Assembly (NCBI RefSeq): GCF_900101595.1
Contig: NZ_FMYY01000026.1
Location: 22,985 to 86,984, forward strand
Length of the DNA: 64,000 nt
Source: Paenibacillus sp. cl123
Lineage (GTDB): Bacteria > Bacillota > Bacilli > Paenibacillales > NBRC-103111
Direction of reading: 5' to 3'
Shown: positions 7,816-15,234 of the stretch, one piece after another
How the letters are laid out: each line of letters begins with the position of its first letter
Numbering within the stretch: the stretch's first letter is position 1
The notes under the pieces: model-generated
What the model saw: the letters and a program-made list of their open reading frames with translations, nothing else
Told to the model about the DNA's origin: nothing
Database searches by the model: none
Translations under genes and position numbers: made by a program

Positions 7816-9081
7816 CTACCGGCTGAGACCGGAAGCAGCCACTTTGCGGAAGCGGGCTTCCATCAGCAGCGTTCCCCCGTAGAGCAGCAGGAACAACACC
7901 ATCGTCAGCGCCGACATCCGGTACATCCAGGCGTAGCCGGTGCTGGCCGCAATACTCCCGAGCAGCAGGGAGCCGAGGGCGATGCCCAGGTCGATCGAGT
8001 TGTAGAAGGCCGCATTGGCCGAGCCCCGGCGTTCGGGGCTGACCGAGCCTACCATCCAAGCCTGGAGGGAAGGCTGGAGCATACCATAGCCGGTGCCATA
8101 GCAAAGCGCTGAGACAATTAGGCCGGCAAGCCCGTGAGTATAGGACAAGCAGAGAAGTCCGACAAGGACGAGTAGCGCTGCCGGCGGCAGTACAGCTAGG
8201 TGGCCGCGAGTGTCAAACAGCTTGCCTGCGAATGGGCGGACCAGAACGACGGCGCCGGCATTGAACAGGAAGAACCAGCCGACATTGGCCAAATTTGCCT
8301 CCTTGCCGTACAGGGCCAGGAAGCTGATAAGCCCTCCGTACGTAAACGCAAGCATCATGCTGAGCAGAAAAGGCAGCAGCATCCCCCGGTTGAGCCTGCG
8401 GTTGCCGGAGGATTCAGCCTGAGCGGGAGAGGCGGGCGGCGGCTCCGGAGACATGCTTTTGGGCGCAGACTCTGCAGCTGCGGGAGCTGTCTCCTGCTGT
8501 GGGCGCTTGGCCCGGACGCCGTAGACCAGCGGAATGATCAGCGCGCCGAGCACAGCAGCCACGGCTATAAGCGTGCCGAACCCGTAAGCGTCCAGCAGCC
8601 AAAGGCCGATCAGCGGGGCGAGGGCCATGGAGAAGCCGGATGACAGGCCAAAGTACCCCATCCCTTCTCCGATGCGTTTCATCGGGATAATATCCGATAC
8701 CATCGTGCCATACGTCGTGCTGGCTACTCCGAAGCCGACGCCGTATAGGAGACGGATGGCAAGGAACAATAGGAAGGAACCGGCGGCATAGAAGCTTATT
8801 GTCGCCAATACATAGAAAGCAAGCCCGACCAGCAGGATAGCGAGCCGCGGACCGGTCTTCAGCATCCGTCCGGTGAACAACCGGGCCACGACAGCCGTCA
8901 GCGCGAACAGACTGATGACAAGCCCTACGGCAAACTGATCGGCTCCGAACGCCTCCGTCACATAAGAGGGCAGCGCCGGCGTAATCATCTGCAGATTCAG
9001 ATACAGCAGCAGGTTGCTTAAAGTAAGCAGGATGAAGCTGCGCGTCCATAGACGCGGCTCGGGGGAGACGGATGGATTCAT
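7816..9081 (-). CDS. Major facilitator superfamily transporter
   Basis: 421 residues with 12 hydrophobic segments in two halves. The halves are joined by a long polar loop (about residues 195-235) rich in Pro, Ala, Ser and Glu. The loop 2-3 region RLFTGRMLKTGPR is a form of the MFS motif A, repeated in the second half as PFAGKLFDTRGH. It resembles YfkF/YttB-type drug or metabolite exporters. Its start overlaps the MarR gene stop by 4 bases, so the two are one operon and the substrate is probably the MarR ligand. Confidence 0.88.
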   Translation of the reverse strand: MNPSVSPEPRLWTRSFILLTLSNLLLYLNLQMITPALPSYVTEAFGADQFAVGLVISLFALTAVVARLFTGRMLKTGPRLAILLVGLAFYVLATISFYAAGSFLLFLAIRLLYGVGFGVASTTYGTMVSDIIPMKRIGEGMGYFGLSSGFSMALAPLIGLWLLDAYGFGTLIAVAAVLGALIIPLVYGVRAKRPQQETAPAAAESAPKSMSPEPPPASPAQAESSGNRRLNRGMLLPFLLSMMLAFTYGGLISFLALYGKEANLANVGWFFLFNAGAVVLVRPFAGKLFDTRGHLAVLPPAALLVLVGLLCLSYTHGLAGLIVSALCYGTGYGMLQPSLQAWMVGSVSPERRGSANAAFYNSIDLGIALGSLLLGSIAASTGYAWMYRMSALTMVLFLLLYGGTLLMEARFRKVAASGLSR

Positions 9082-9533
9082 GAACGTTCCCCCTCCTCCA
9101 GCAGCAGCCCGAGCCGGTCCTGCAGGCGCTCATGAATCTGGCGGAACATGTCAAGCTCTGCCGCTTCCATATCCCCGAATATATCCTGGAGCGTCATATT
9201 CTCGATCGGAATCATCAACTCGATCTTCTCGCGGCCTTGCAGTGTCAGATAGACCTGGAACGAGCGTCGGTCGTTCTGGTTGATCTCCTTGCGCACCAGG
9301 TTTTTGCGGATCAGACAGTCCAGGATACGGGCTATCGTTGGCTGATCCTTCACGGAACGCGCGGCGATCTCCTTCTGGCTGATCCCGTCTTCATCATGGA
9401 GACGATACAGCACGGAGAACTGCTCGGTCGTAATATCATGCTCGCGAAGACGGATGGAAAGCAGGTTGGCCATCTTGCGGTGCGTCTGTCCGATAAGAAA
9501 TCCGATGGATTCGGAAGATGGTTCGGGCATCAT
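9078..9533 (-). CDS. MarR-family regulator
   Basis: 151 residues. The winged helix covers about 30-100: EQFSVLYRLHDEDGISQKEI, then the recognition helix SVKDQPTIARILDCLIRKNL, then the wing RKEINQNDRRSFQVYLT with its conserved DxR. It is the first gene of an operon with the MFS pump. A consensus promoter overlapping a palindrome lies 20-65 bases upstream, which fits self-repression and induction by a transported compound. Confidence 0.9.
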   Translation of the reverse strand: MMPEPSSESIGFLIGQTHRKMANLLSIRLREHDITTEQFSVLYRLHDEDGISQKEIAARSVKDQPTIARILDCLIRKNLVRKEINQNDRRSFQVYLTLQGREKIELMIPIENMTLQDIFGDMEAAELDMFRQIHERLQDRLGLLLEEGERS

Positions 9534-9556
9534 GAGTCACCTCTATTTGCAAAATT

Positions 9557-9572
9557 AATTGTCATAACAATT
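9557..9572. promoter_or_regulatory. Probable MarR operator
   Basis: AATTGT-CATA-ACAATT is a perfect 6-4-6 inverted repeat overlapping the -10 box of the marR promoter. A second AT-rich half-symmetric stretch (GACAACTAAAATTGT) lies at 9581-9595, within the -35 side. Confidence 0.7.
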
Positions 9573-9598
9573 ATATGTTTGACAACTAAAATTGTAAA
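9570..9598 (-). promoter_or_regulatory. SigA-type promoter of the marR-MFS operon
   Basis: On the minus strand, TTTACA (9598-9593) and TATAAT (9575-9570) are separated by exactly 17 bases. The -10 box lies 36 bases from the start codon. Confidence 0.8.
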
Positions 9599-9645
9599 TG
9601 CCAAAAAACCGGCCCGTCTCCCATCAGACTAAGCCTGCCCCGCTT

Positions 9646-10200
9646 CTACAGCCAGCGCTGCGGGTAACGCCGGCCTTGCAGCCGATGGTATATCCAGGCG
9701 GCCGCCACAATCCAGACGGCTCCTGCCAGCGCGGGCGCCCCGAGAAAGCTCCAGGCGCCGCCGCCCAGCATAACGACGAGCGGGTCGGCGCCGGCAGGCG
9801 GATGCAGCGTACGGGTCAGCAGCATGAGCGTGATGGCGAGGCCGACGCCAAGCGCGGCCGACCAAGGATGCATGCCTGCTGTGTGCAGCAGGGCTAACCC
9901 TATGGCGGTGCTGAGCACATGCCCGCCGATGACGTTGCGGGGCTGGGCCAGCGGGCTGTCGGGCAAAGCGAATACGAGCACGCAGCTGGCCCCAAACGGC
10001 GCCATCAGCAGCGCCCAGCCCGTCCAGGAGCCGAACTGAAGCGCAGCGAGGATAGCGGCGAACGCTCCGGCGCCGGGACCGATCGCGGCGAGCGACAACC
10101 TCAGCCAGACGGCCGCCTGACCGCGGGGAGAAGGTGTAGAGTTCGCGGAACCGCCCGGACTCGCCGAAGCGCCGGGATCTACGGATGCATGGGGATTCAT
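9646..10200 (-). CDS. HPP-family membrane protein
   Basis: 184 residues from ATG 10200, which has AAGGAG 8 bases upstream. The first 30 residues are polar and Ser/Ala/Pro-rich. Four to five hydrophobic segments follow. Signature stretches are PFGASCVLVFALPDSPLAQP, RNVIGGHV and LHPPAGADPL, the last containing the HPP motif that names the family. Some HPP proteins in phototrophs take part in nitrite transport, but the role in Firmicutes is not established. It is divergent from a LysR gene that probably controls it. Confidence 0.85.
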   Translation of the reverse strand: MNPHASVDPGASASPGGSANSTPSPRGQAAVWLRLSLAAIGPGAGAFAAILAALQFGSWTGWALLMAPFGASCVLVFALPDSPLAQPRNVIGGHVLSTAIGLALLHTAGMHPWSAALGVGLAITLMLLTRTLHPPAGADPLVVMLGGGAWSFLGAPALAGAVWIVAAAWIYHRLQGRRYPQRWL

Positions 10201-10333
10201 TGGGCTCTCTCCTTTCCATTTTTGGAATGTCATGATGGCGATCATTACTCCAGCATGGTATCATGAACATGATTCATTTGAATAACGAATGTTTTTGATA
10301 ACAATCATCGAATAATGAAATGAGTGATACCAG

Positions 10334-11239
10334 ATGCTGGACCGGCTGGAAGGACGGTTTTTTCGTACATTTATTGCGGTGCTGGAGGAAGGCGGCATCG
10401 GCAGGGCGGCAGAGAAGCTTGGCTATGTGCAGTCCACGGTCACTACGCAAATCCGGCTGCTGGAGGAATCGGTCGGGCAGCGGCTGTTTGACCGGCTGCC
10501 GCGCGGCGTGGAGCCTACTGAAGCCGGCCGCCGATTGGCCTCGTACGCCTACCGGTTCCTGGAGCTCGGGACGGAGCTGGAAGCGGGCATGACCGATGAG
10601 CGGGAGCCGAGAGGAACCGTGCGCCTCAGGGCGCTGGAGTCGTTCGCAGCCGCCTTCCTCTGGGAGCCGCTTCAGGCGTTTATGGCCCGCTACGGGCAAG
10701 TCGAGGTCCAGCTTGACTGCGGCTTTCAGTCCGACACGATCGAAGCGCTGCGCGAGCGGCGCATCGAGCTGGGACTTATCCCCGGCGATCCGGGGCTTGC
10801 CGATATCGAATTCCTGCCTATCGCGGATGATGAGCTGATCTGGGTCGCCGCGCCCGCTCAGGCTGCCCGGCTCGCAGCGGACGGCTCAGCCGCGGTCGGC
10901 AGCCTGAGGCTGATCGGATTCGGGCCGCGCTGCGCCTACACAGCCGAAGCGGAAGCGTCGCTGGCCCGGATGGGCGCCGCCGTCTCCATGCGGGCGGAAT
11001 TTGCTTCGCTGGAGATGATCGTGCAGGCGGTGCGAAGCGGCTGGGGGCTTGCGTTTATCCCGCGCTCCAGCGTCCGGCCGGAGCTGGCTGCCGGCGAGCT
11101 GGCCGTCTGCGCAGGGCTGGGCGGCAAGTCCTTCAGCCACGGTCTTGTCCGGCTGAAGCGGAAGGCGTTATCCCTGCCTGCGGAGCTGCTGCATGCGCAT
11201 ATAGCCGGATGCGGCATGAACAGGCTTATGATAGAATAG
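10334..11239 (+). CDS. LysR-family transcriptional regulator
   Basis: 301 residues, the normal length. Residues 1-62 form the winged helix-turn-helix (FIAVLEEGGIGRAAEKLGYV, then QSTVTTQIRLLEESVGQRLF). The rest is a periplasmic-binding-protein-like effector domain. It is divergent from the HPP gene across 133 bases containing AT-rich dyads (for example ATTCA-TT-TGAAT at 10272-10283), the usual arrangement for a LysR regulator and its target. Confidence 0.9.
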   Translation: MLDRLEGRFFRTFIAVLEEGGIGRAAEKLGYVQSTVTTQIRLLEESVGQRLFDRLPRGVEPTEAGRRLASYAYRFLELGTELEAGMTDEREPRGTVRLRALESFAAAFLWEPLQAFMARYGQVEVQLDCGFQSDTIEALRERRIELGLIPGDPGLADIEFLPIADDELIWVAAPAQAARLAADGSAAVGSLRLIGFGPRCAYTAEAEASLARMGAAVSMRAEFASLEMIVQAVRSGWGLAFIPRSSVRPELAAGELAVCAGLGGKSFSHGLVRLKRKALSLPAELLHAHIAGCGMNRLMIE

Positions 11240-11330
11240 AATGGGCTTGGAGAAGATGACAGATTCTCCCAGACCATAACAGAGAAGCCAGTGAACAATT
11301 TGGAGGAGGAAAGGAAGAGACGGCACAATT

Positions 11331-12494
11331 ATGAGCGAGCTGCTGCATTCATGGATTCAATCGGCGCTTCTGTTCATCGAAGGGCTTGGCGTGTGGGGAA
11401 TTTTACTTGGACTTATGCTGGAGGTGATCCCGAGCGAGATCGTGCTCGCGTACGGCGGGTATCTCGTCTCTCGCGGCGAAGTTTCGCTCCTCGGCGCCAT
11501 TATATTCGGTACGATCGGCTGCCTGCTTCAGCAGGTAATTTTGTACGGCTTGGGCCGTTATGGCGGGCGTCCGGTGCTTGATAAGTTCGGCAAATATCTG
11601 CATCTTAAGAAAAAGCATCTGGATACGGCGGAAAATTGGTTCAACCGGTATGGCCCGGGCATGGTATTTCTGGCCCGCTTCGTGCCGGTGCTGCGGCAGG
11701 CGATCTCGATTCCGGCGGGGATGGCCCGCATGCGGCTCACCGTCTTCCTTTTCTATACACTGCTCGGCACGATTCCTTGGGCGATCTTATTCGTATACCT
11801 GGGCCGGACGCTGGGCAACAATTGGGAGCAGATTGACGAGGTCGCAGGTCCGTATGTGAAACCTCTGCTGTACGGCGCCGTCATGCTTGCAGTGCTGTAT
11901 TTCGTGTGGAAATGGCTGCTTCGCCGCGCCGCGCGCCGGCGGACCAAGGCTTCTCCTGCGCTGCGGGAGACGGACGGACAGGCGGGGGGAGCCGGGGCCG
12001 CGCTCAGCGGAGTAACCCAGCAGCTCCGGTACATAGGCGGGGAATACCGTGTGCTTCATGGCCGGCGTGTCAAAGGCAGCGGCAGTCCGCAGGAAATTGA
12101 TCATATTGTCATCGGTCCGGGAGGAGTGTTCCATATCGATGCGAACCCTTGGTCGGGAGAAATCCGCTTCGAGGAGAGAGCTTTGGAGAAAGGCCCGTCG
12201 CAGACGGCCGCAGCGGGAGAGCCGGATAAGGGCAGCATAGACCCTACAGCACCGCTATACCGGCATGAGTATGTCATCAAGGAGCTGCTGCGGCAGCACA
12301 AAATGCGCGCGGACGTCATCGGCATCGTCTGCTTCACGCATCCGAACAGCCGGCTGATCGGCACAAGCCAGGCTTTCACGGCGCTGAAGGCGGACCGTCT
12401 CGTGCCTTTTCTGAAAAACTACCGCCCCAGCCGGACGCTCGCTCCGGCGGAGGTTGCCCGGATCGAGCAAATCCTGCTCGAGAACAGCGAATAG
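11331..12494 (+). CDS. DedA-family membrane protein fused to a NERD-like domain
   Basis: 387 residues. Residues 1-200 are a complete DedA domain: LEVIPSEIVLAYGG near 30-43 and FLARFVPVLRQAISIPAGM near 113-131 are its re-entrant motifs. Bacterial DedA proteins act in membrane lipid (polyprenyl phosphate or phospholipid) translocation. After a basic linker (200-230), residues about 235-360 match the NERD fold: GEYRVLHG, EIDHIVIGPGGVF and SG. At the position where NERD nucleases carry E-x-K this protein has D270-A-N272, so nuclease activity is doubtful. The fusion would place a cytoplasmic NERD-like module at the membrane. It stands alone between the LysR and thioredoxin-like genes. Confidence 0.82.
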   Translation: MSELLHSWIQSALLFIEGLGVWGILLGLMLEVIPSEIVLAYGGYLVSRGEVSLLGAIIFGTIGCLLQQVILYGLGRYGGRPVLDKFGKYLHLKKKHLDTAENWFNRYGPGMVFLARFVPVLRQAISIPAGMARMRLTVFLFYTLLGTIPWAILFVYLGRTLGNNWEQIDEVAGPYVKPLLYGAVMLAVLYFVWKWLLRRAARRRTKASPALRETDGQAGGAGAALSGVTQQLRYIGGEYRVLHGRRVKGSGSPQEIDHIVIGPGGVFHIDANPWSGEIRFEERALEKGPSQTAAAGEPDKGSIDPTAPLYRHEYVIKELLRQHKMRADVIGIVCFTHPNSRLIGTSQAFTALKADRLVPFLKNYRPSRTLAPAEVARIEQILLENSE

Positions 12495-12648
12495 ACGGCG
12501 CGGACGGAGCCGGCGGCGGCAAGTTTGTCAGGGCGGCTCTGCCGGCCACCCGGCGATACGAAGGCCAGAGCCTAAGGGATGGAGCGCAGACGGATTTTTT
12601 GGTACAATAACCCATAGTAAGCAGCCTGAAGGAGGATGAACCAAGCGC

Positions 12649-13215
12649 ATGAGCAAAAATTTGAGCAGCAAGCTGAATCAAGGATTGTCGCCGGAGCAGT
12701 TCATCAATGCGATGACCAAAAACCAGGACAAATTCAAGGAATGGTACGAAGCTTTCGCCTGGGAGAATGAAGGGGACAAGGAGTTTTTCGAGTCGTTGAA
12801 CAATCGCGACGATCTGCGCTGCCTGATTCTGGCGGCCGACTGGTGCGGCGATGTCATCCGCAACGTGCCTGCGGTTCTGCGCGCCCTGGAAATTTCGGGC
12901 ATTCCGACGGAGCTGTTGATCAAGGAAGAGCATCCCGATGTGATGGCCCAGTTCCTGACCATGGGCGGTGAAGCGATCCCGATCGTTATTTTTACCGATT
13001 TCAGCGGATTCGTCCTGGGGCAGTGGGGGCCGCGTCCGGCTCATGTACAAGCCGTGATGAACCGGTTCAAGCAGGAAAACCCGGACCGTGAAGCTCCGGA
13101 TTATCAGGATAAAATCAAGGTTGCCCGCGAAGAGATGGGACGCCAGTACGGTGAAGGCACCGGCTATCAGGCGGTTATCGTCAAGGAGCTTCGCGAGCTG
13201 CTGTCCACGTTCTAG
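12649..13215 (+). CDS. Thioredoxin-family protein with a single active-site cysteine
   Basis: 188 residues. The segment LAADWCGDVIRNVP (about 61-74) aligns with the thioredoxin WCxxC loop but keeps only the first cysteine (C66). A later GGEAIPIVIF stretch supplies the cis-Pro region. The pattern matches the Bacillus-type thioredoxin family proteins of this length. One cysteine suggests a monothiol role such as bacillithiol disulfide reduction rather than classical disulfide exchange (inference). GGAGG lies upstream of ATG 12649, and the gene ends 8 bases before the metallo-hydrolase gene, so the two are probably co-transcribed. Confidence 0.82.
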   Translation: MSKNLSSKLNQGLSPEQFINAMTKNQDKFKEWYEAFAWENEGDKEFFESLNNRDDLRCLILAADWCGDVIRNVPAVLRALEISGIPTELLIKEEHPDVMAQFLTMGGEAIPIVIFTDFSGFVLGQWGPRPAHVQAVMNRFKQENPDREAPDYQDKIKVAREEMGRQYGEGTGYQAVIVKELRELLSTF

Positions 13216-13223
13216 AGCGGCCG

Positions 13224-13865
13224 ATGAGCGAAGAACTGAAGCCGCTCCAAGTCGAAGTGTTCCAGCTGGGTCCGATCCAGACGAACGCTTACCTGCTGAC
13301 CGTACCCGGGGAGAAGAAGGGCATCGTCATCGACCCCGGGATGAATCCCGGCCCGCTGATGAAGCGGGTAGCCGACCTGGAGATCGAAGCGATCCTGCTG
13401 ACGCACGCTCACTTCGATCATATAGGCGGCGTCGACGAGCTGCGCAAAGCCAAGGGCTGCCCGGTCTATCTGCATGACGCGGAAGCCGACTGGCTTGGCG
13501 ACCCGAAGCGCAACGGCTCGGCCCGCTGGCCGGAGCTCGGAGCCCTGATCACGACCGATCCTGCAGAATATGCGCTGGACGACCGCCAGCAGCTGAAACT
13601 GCTCGGCCGCACGTTCCAGATCATGCATACGCCGGGCCATTCGCCTGGCAGCGTCAGCATCCTGCACGGCAAGCTGCTGTTCGGCGGCGATGTGCTGTTC
13701 CGCATGTCGGTCGGCCGCACCGACCTTCCGGGCGGCAGCCAGCGCGATCTGATGGATTCGATTCATGGCAAGCTCTTCGAGCTGCCGGACGACACGATCG
13801 TTTATTCGGGACACGGCCCGAAGACGACGATCGGCTACGAGCGCGAGCATAATCCTTACGTATAA
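13224..13865 (+). CDS. Metallo-beta-lactamase-fold hydrolase (glyoxalase II-like)
   Basis: 213 residues. Zinc ligands are visible as HAHFDH (61-66), HTPGHSPGS near 136 and GGD near 155, with a final SGHGP His near 198. The short C-terminus and GPIQTNAYLL start match YqgX-type proteins, which resemble glyoxalase II but lack its C-terminal helical domain. The likely reaction is thioester or related hydrolysis in the cytoplasm. It is downstream of the thioredoxin-like gene, a pairing that suggests thiol metabolism, and is followed by a strong terminator. Confidence 0.85.
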   Translation: MSEELKPLQVEVFQLGPIQTNAYLLTVPGEKKGIVIDPGMNPGPLMKRVADLEIEAILLTHAHFDHIGGVDELRKAKGCPVYLHDAEADWLGDPKRNGSARWPELGALITTDPAEYALDDRQQLKLLGRTFQIMHTPGHSPGSVSILHGKLLFGGDVLFRMSVGRTDLPGGSQRDLMDSIHGKLFELPDDTIVYSGHGPKTTIGYEREHNPYV

Positions 13866-14228
13866 CTGACAAACCGACAAGCCCGGATGGGACAGACATT
13901 CGTCTTCCCTTCCGGGCTTGTTGGCGTTCGGCAGAAGGCAATCCCCCACAGTGTGAACAGCTTGAGGCAGCGGCCTACGCGGCCGGAGCAGCCGGCGTTG
14001 TCATCGAGCGCGTAACCGAAGACAACCGGGGAAGAACCGGCTGAAACAGGGCTGACGTCTATTTTAACTGAAAATGGGTGAATACCGTGCTCGGGATAGG
14101 TGAGTCACCATAGACTGTTGTTGTGTCCCGAGACAATCGCACAGGAGCATTTGCCCCGGCGCAATCGGGCTCTGAACAACGAAAGCCGGCATGCCGGACT
14201 TTCGCAAATCTACGGAGGTGTTCTCTCG
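13866..14228. other. 363-base intergenic region
   Basis: Contains the terminator at 13878-13920. The rest, about 300 bases before the small spore-type gene, shows no gene or clear promoter. A sporulation sigma promoter is expected here, but I cannot place one with confidence. Confidence 0.5.
13878..13920 (+). terminator. Intrinsic terminator after the metallo-hydrolase gene
   Basis: CAAGCCCGGA (13878-13887) pairs exactly with TCCGGGCTTG (13911-13920). An inner GGGA/TCCC pair strengthens it, and a short TTGG follows. Confidence 0.75.
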
Positions 14229-14522
14229 ATGGAAAAAATTCAACCGATGATGCAAAGCCCGATGCAAATGCCTGCTATGGCAGCCCCGGCTTCCCCAGCC
14301 GTTTCCCCGGCAGCCATGCCTCAGCCGATGTATGGCGCACCGATCAACGTCCATGCCAGCTATGAGGAAATCAACATCTATGCTCCGAAAAAGCACCACC
14401 ACCATCATCACATGCCTGCGGCAGTCTCTCCTGCCTATGCCGCTCCCCGGATGAACGCGGCAAGCATCCTGGTGCTGTACATTTTGCTCGTCATCATCCT
14501 GCGCAGCTTCCCGCGCTGCTGA
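14229..14522 (+). CDS. Small Met/Pro/Ala-rich spore-type protein with native His6 run
   Basis: 97 residues from ATG 14229, with GGAGGTG 10 bases upstream. The first 45 residues are rich in Met, Pro and Ala. Next comes KKHHHHHHMP at about 54-63, and then a C-terminal membrane helix (AASILVLYILLVIILRSF). The C-terminal helix resembles the short hydrophobic tails of YjcZ-type sporulation proteins, so a spore-associated membrane protein is the best guess. The Met-rich head and six consecutive histidines could bind soft metals. Copper genes lie 400 bases downstream, but a separate promoter and a hairpin lie between them. Confidence 0.65.
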   Translation: MEKIQPMMQSPMQMPAMAAPASPAVSPAAMPQPMYGAPINVHASYEEINIYAPKKHHHHHHMPAAVSPAYAAPRMNAASILVLYILLVIILRSFPRC

Positions 14523-14602
14523 CCGTCTACGGCTGAGGAAGGTTAGCAAGGCACATAGCCGGGCAAGATAAAGACCCCCCGTAGAAAAGCCGGAGGCGGT
14601 CA

Positions 14603-14655
14603 CAAGGCTTCCCTCGCAGCACAGCGGTAATTGACGCCGGCTGCGAGGGGCCTTG
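14603..14655 (+). terminator. Strong hairpin, possible terminator
   Basis: CAAGGC..CCCTCGCAGC pairs with GCTGCGAGGGGCCTTG with a two-base bulge. It is followed by no T-run, so it may be a structural or Rho-dependent end of the small spore gene transcript. Confidence 0.5.
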
Positions 14656-14811
14656 CGCAAGGTCGACGGTCCGATAATCAAGAAAAATAGGGGCATACAT
14701 AAGAAATAACCTGATCGGCACTGGAAGTCCGGTGAACAACCCGCGGTCTGCGGATGATCGACGGACGGACAAGCATGAATAGGGAGACCGCAAGAATATT
14801 TAGTTTTGCTC

Positions 14812-14841
14812 TTTACATACCCATGGAGGGTATAGTATGAT
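14812..14841 (+). promoter_or_regulatory. Probable copZ promoter
   Basis: TTTACA (14812-14817) and TATGAT (14836-14841) are 18 bases apart. The spacer contains the palindromic CsoR-like site. The transcript would start about 90 bases before copZ. Confidence 0.6.
14817..14833. promoter_or_regulatory. CsoR-like operator upstream of copZ
   Basis: ATACCC-ATGGA-GGGTAT is a perfect 6-5-6 inverted repeat with the G/C-tract dyad typical of copper-sensing CsoR sites. It lies between the -35 and -10 boxes, where a repressor would block polymerase until Cu(I) releases it. No csoR gene is in the window. Confidence 0.75.
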
Positions 14842-14938
14842 GACATTACCGAGAGCAAGTAAAAGCATCCTGTCGGAAGCAAGCTTTCGAAGTTTAGGGT
14901 AATGACAGGTATAACATATTAATTTTGGAGGGATAACT

Positions 14939-15139
14939 ATGCAACAAGCCACTTTAACTGTCCAGGGAATGTCTTGCAACCATTGCGTAAACTCAATCGA
15001 GAGCGCCTTAAATACATTGGGAGTATCCGGGAAAGTAGATCTTGCCGCAGGCTCGGTCAGCATTCAATACGAGGAAAGCCAAGTCACATTGGATGCGATC
15101 AAGGAAGCAATCGAGGAACAAGGCTACGATGTCGTCTAG
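14939..15139 (+). CDS. copZ: Copper chaperone CopZ
   Basis: 66 residues, a single heavy-metal-associated domain. The Cu(I) site is GMSCNHC at about 10-16, and the C-terminal AIEEQGYDVV completes the ferredoxin-like fold. CopZ carries Cu(I) in the cytoplasm and passes it to the CopA ATPase. GGAGG lies 8 bases before ATG 14939. It is directly upstream of copA, but a terminator and a second operator separate them, so the two can be expressed at different levels. Confidence 0.93.
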   Translation: MQQATLTVQGMSCNHCVNSIESALNTLGVSGKVDLAAGSVSIQYEESQVTLDAIKEAIEEQGYDVV

Positions 15140-15182
15140 GCTTATGGGGCTTCCGGATTTTGGAGCCCCAAGCCATTTTTTT
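15139..15182 (+). terminator. Intrinsic terminator between copZ and copA
   Basis: GGCTT-AT-GGGGC pairs with GCCCC-A-AGCC around a short loop, followed by ATTTTTTTT. The stem begins at the last base of the copZ stop codon. Confidence 0.8.
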
Positions 15183-15193
15183 GGTCTTCTATA

Positions 15194-15208
15194 TACCCCA
15201 TGGGGGTA
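15194..15208. promoter_or_regulatory. CsoR-like operator upstream of copA
   Basis: TACCCC-ATG-GGGGTA is a perfect 6-3-6 inverted repeat, clearly related to the site upstream of copZ, and lies 26 bases before the copA start. A CATAAT sequence at 15209-15214 directly abuts it and could be the -10 box. Confidence 0.75.
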
Positions 15209-15234
15209 CATAATGGATAGGGGAGGAAGCGGAT

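Larger units (their letters stand above)
14523..14938. other. 416-base region upstream of copZ
   Basis: Holds a strong hairpin at 14603-14655 and, near its right end, the copZ promoter and CsoR-like palindrome. No gene is supported in between. Confidence 0.6.
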
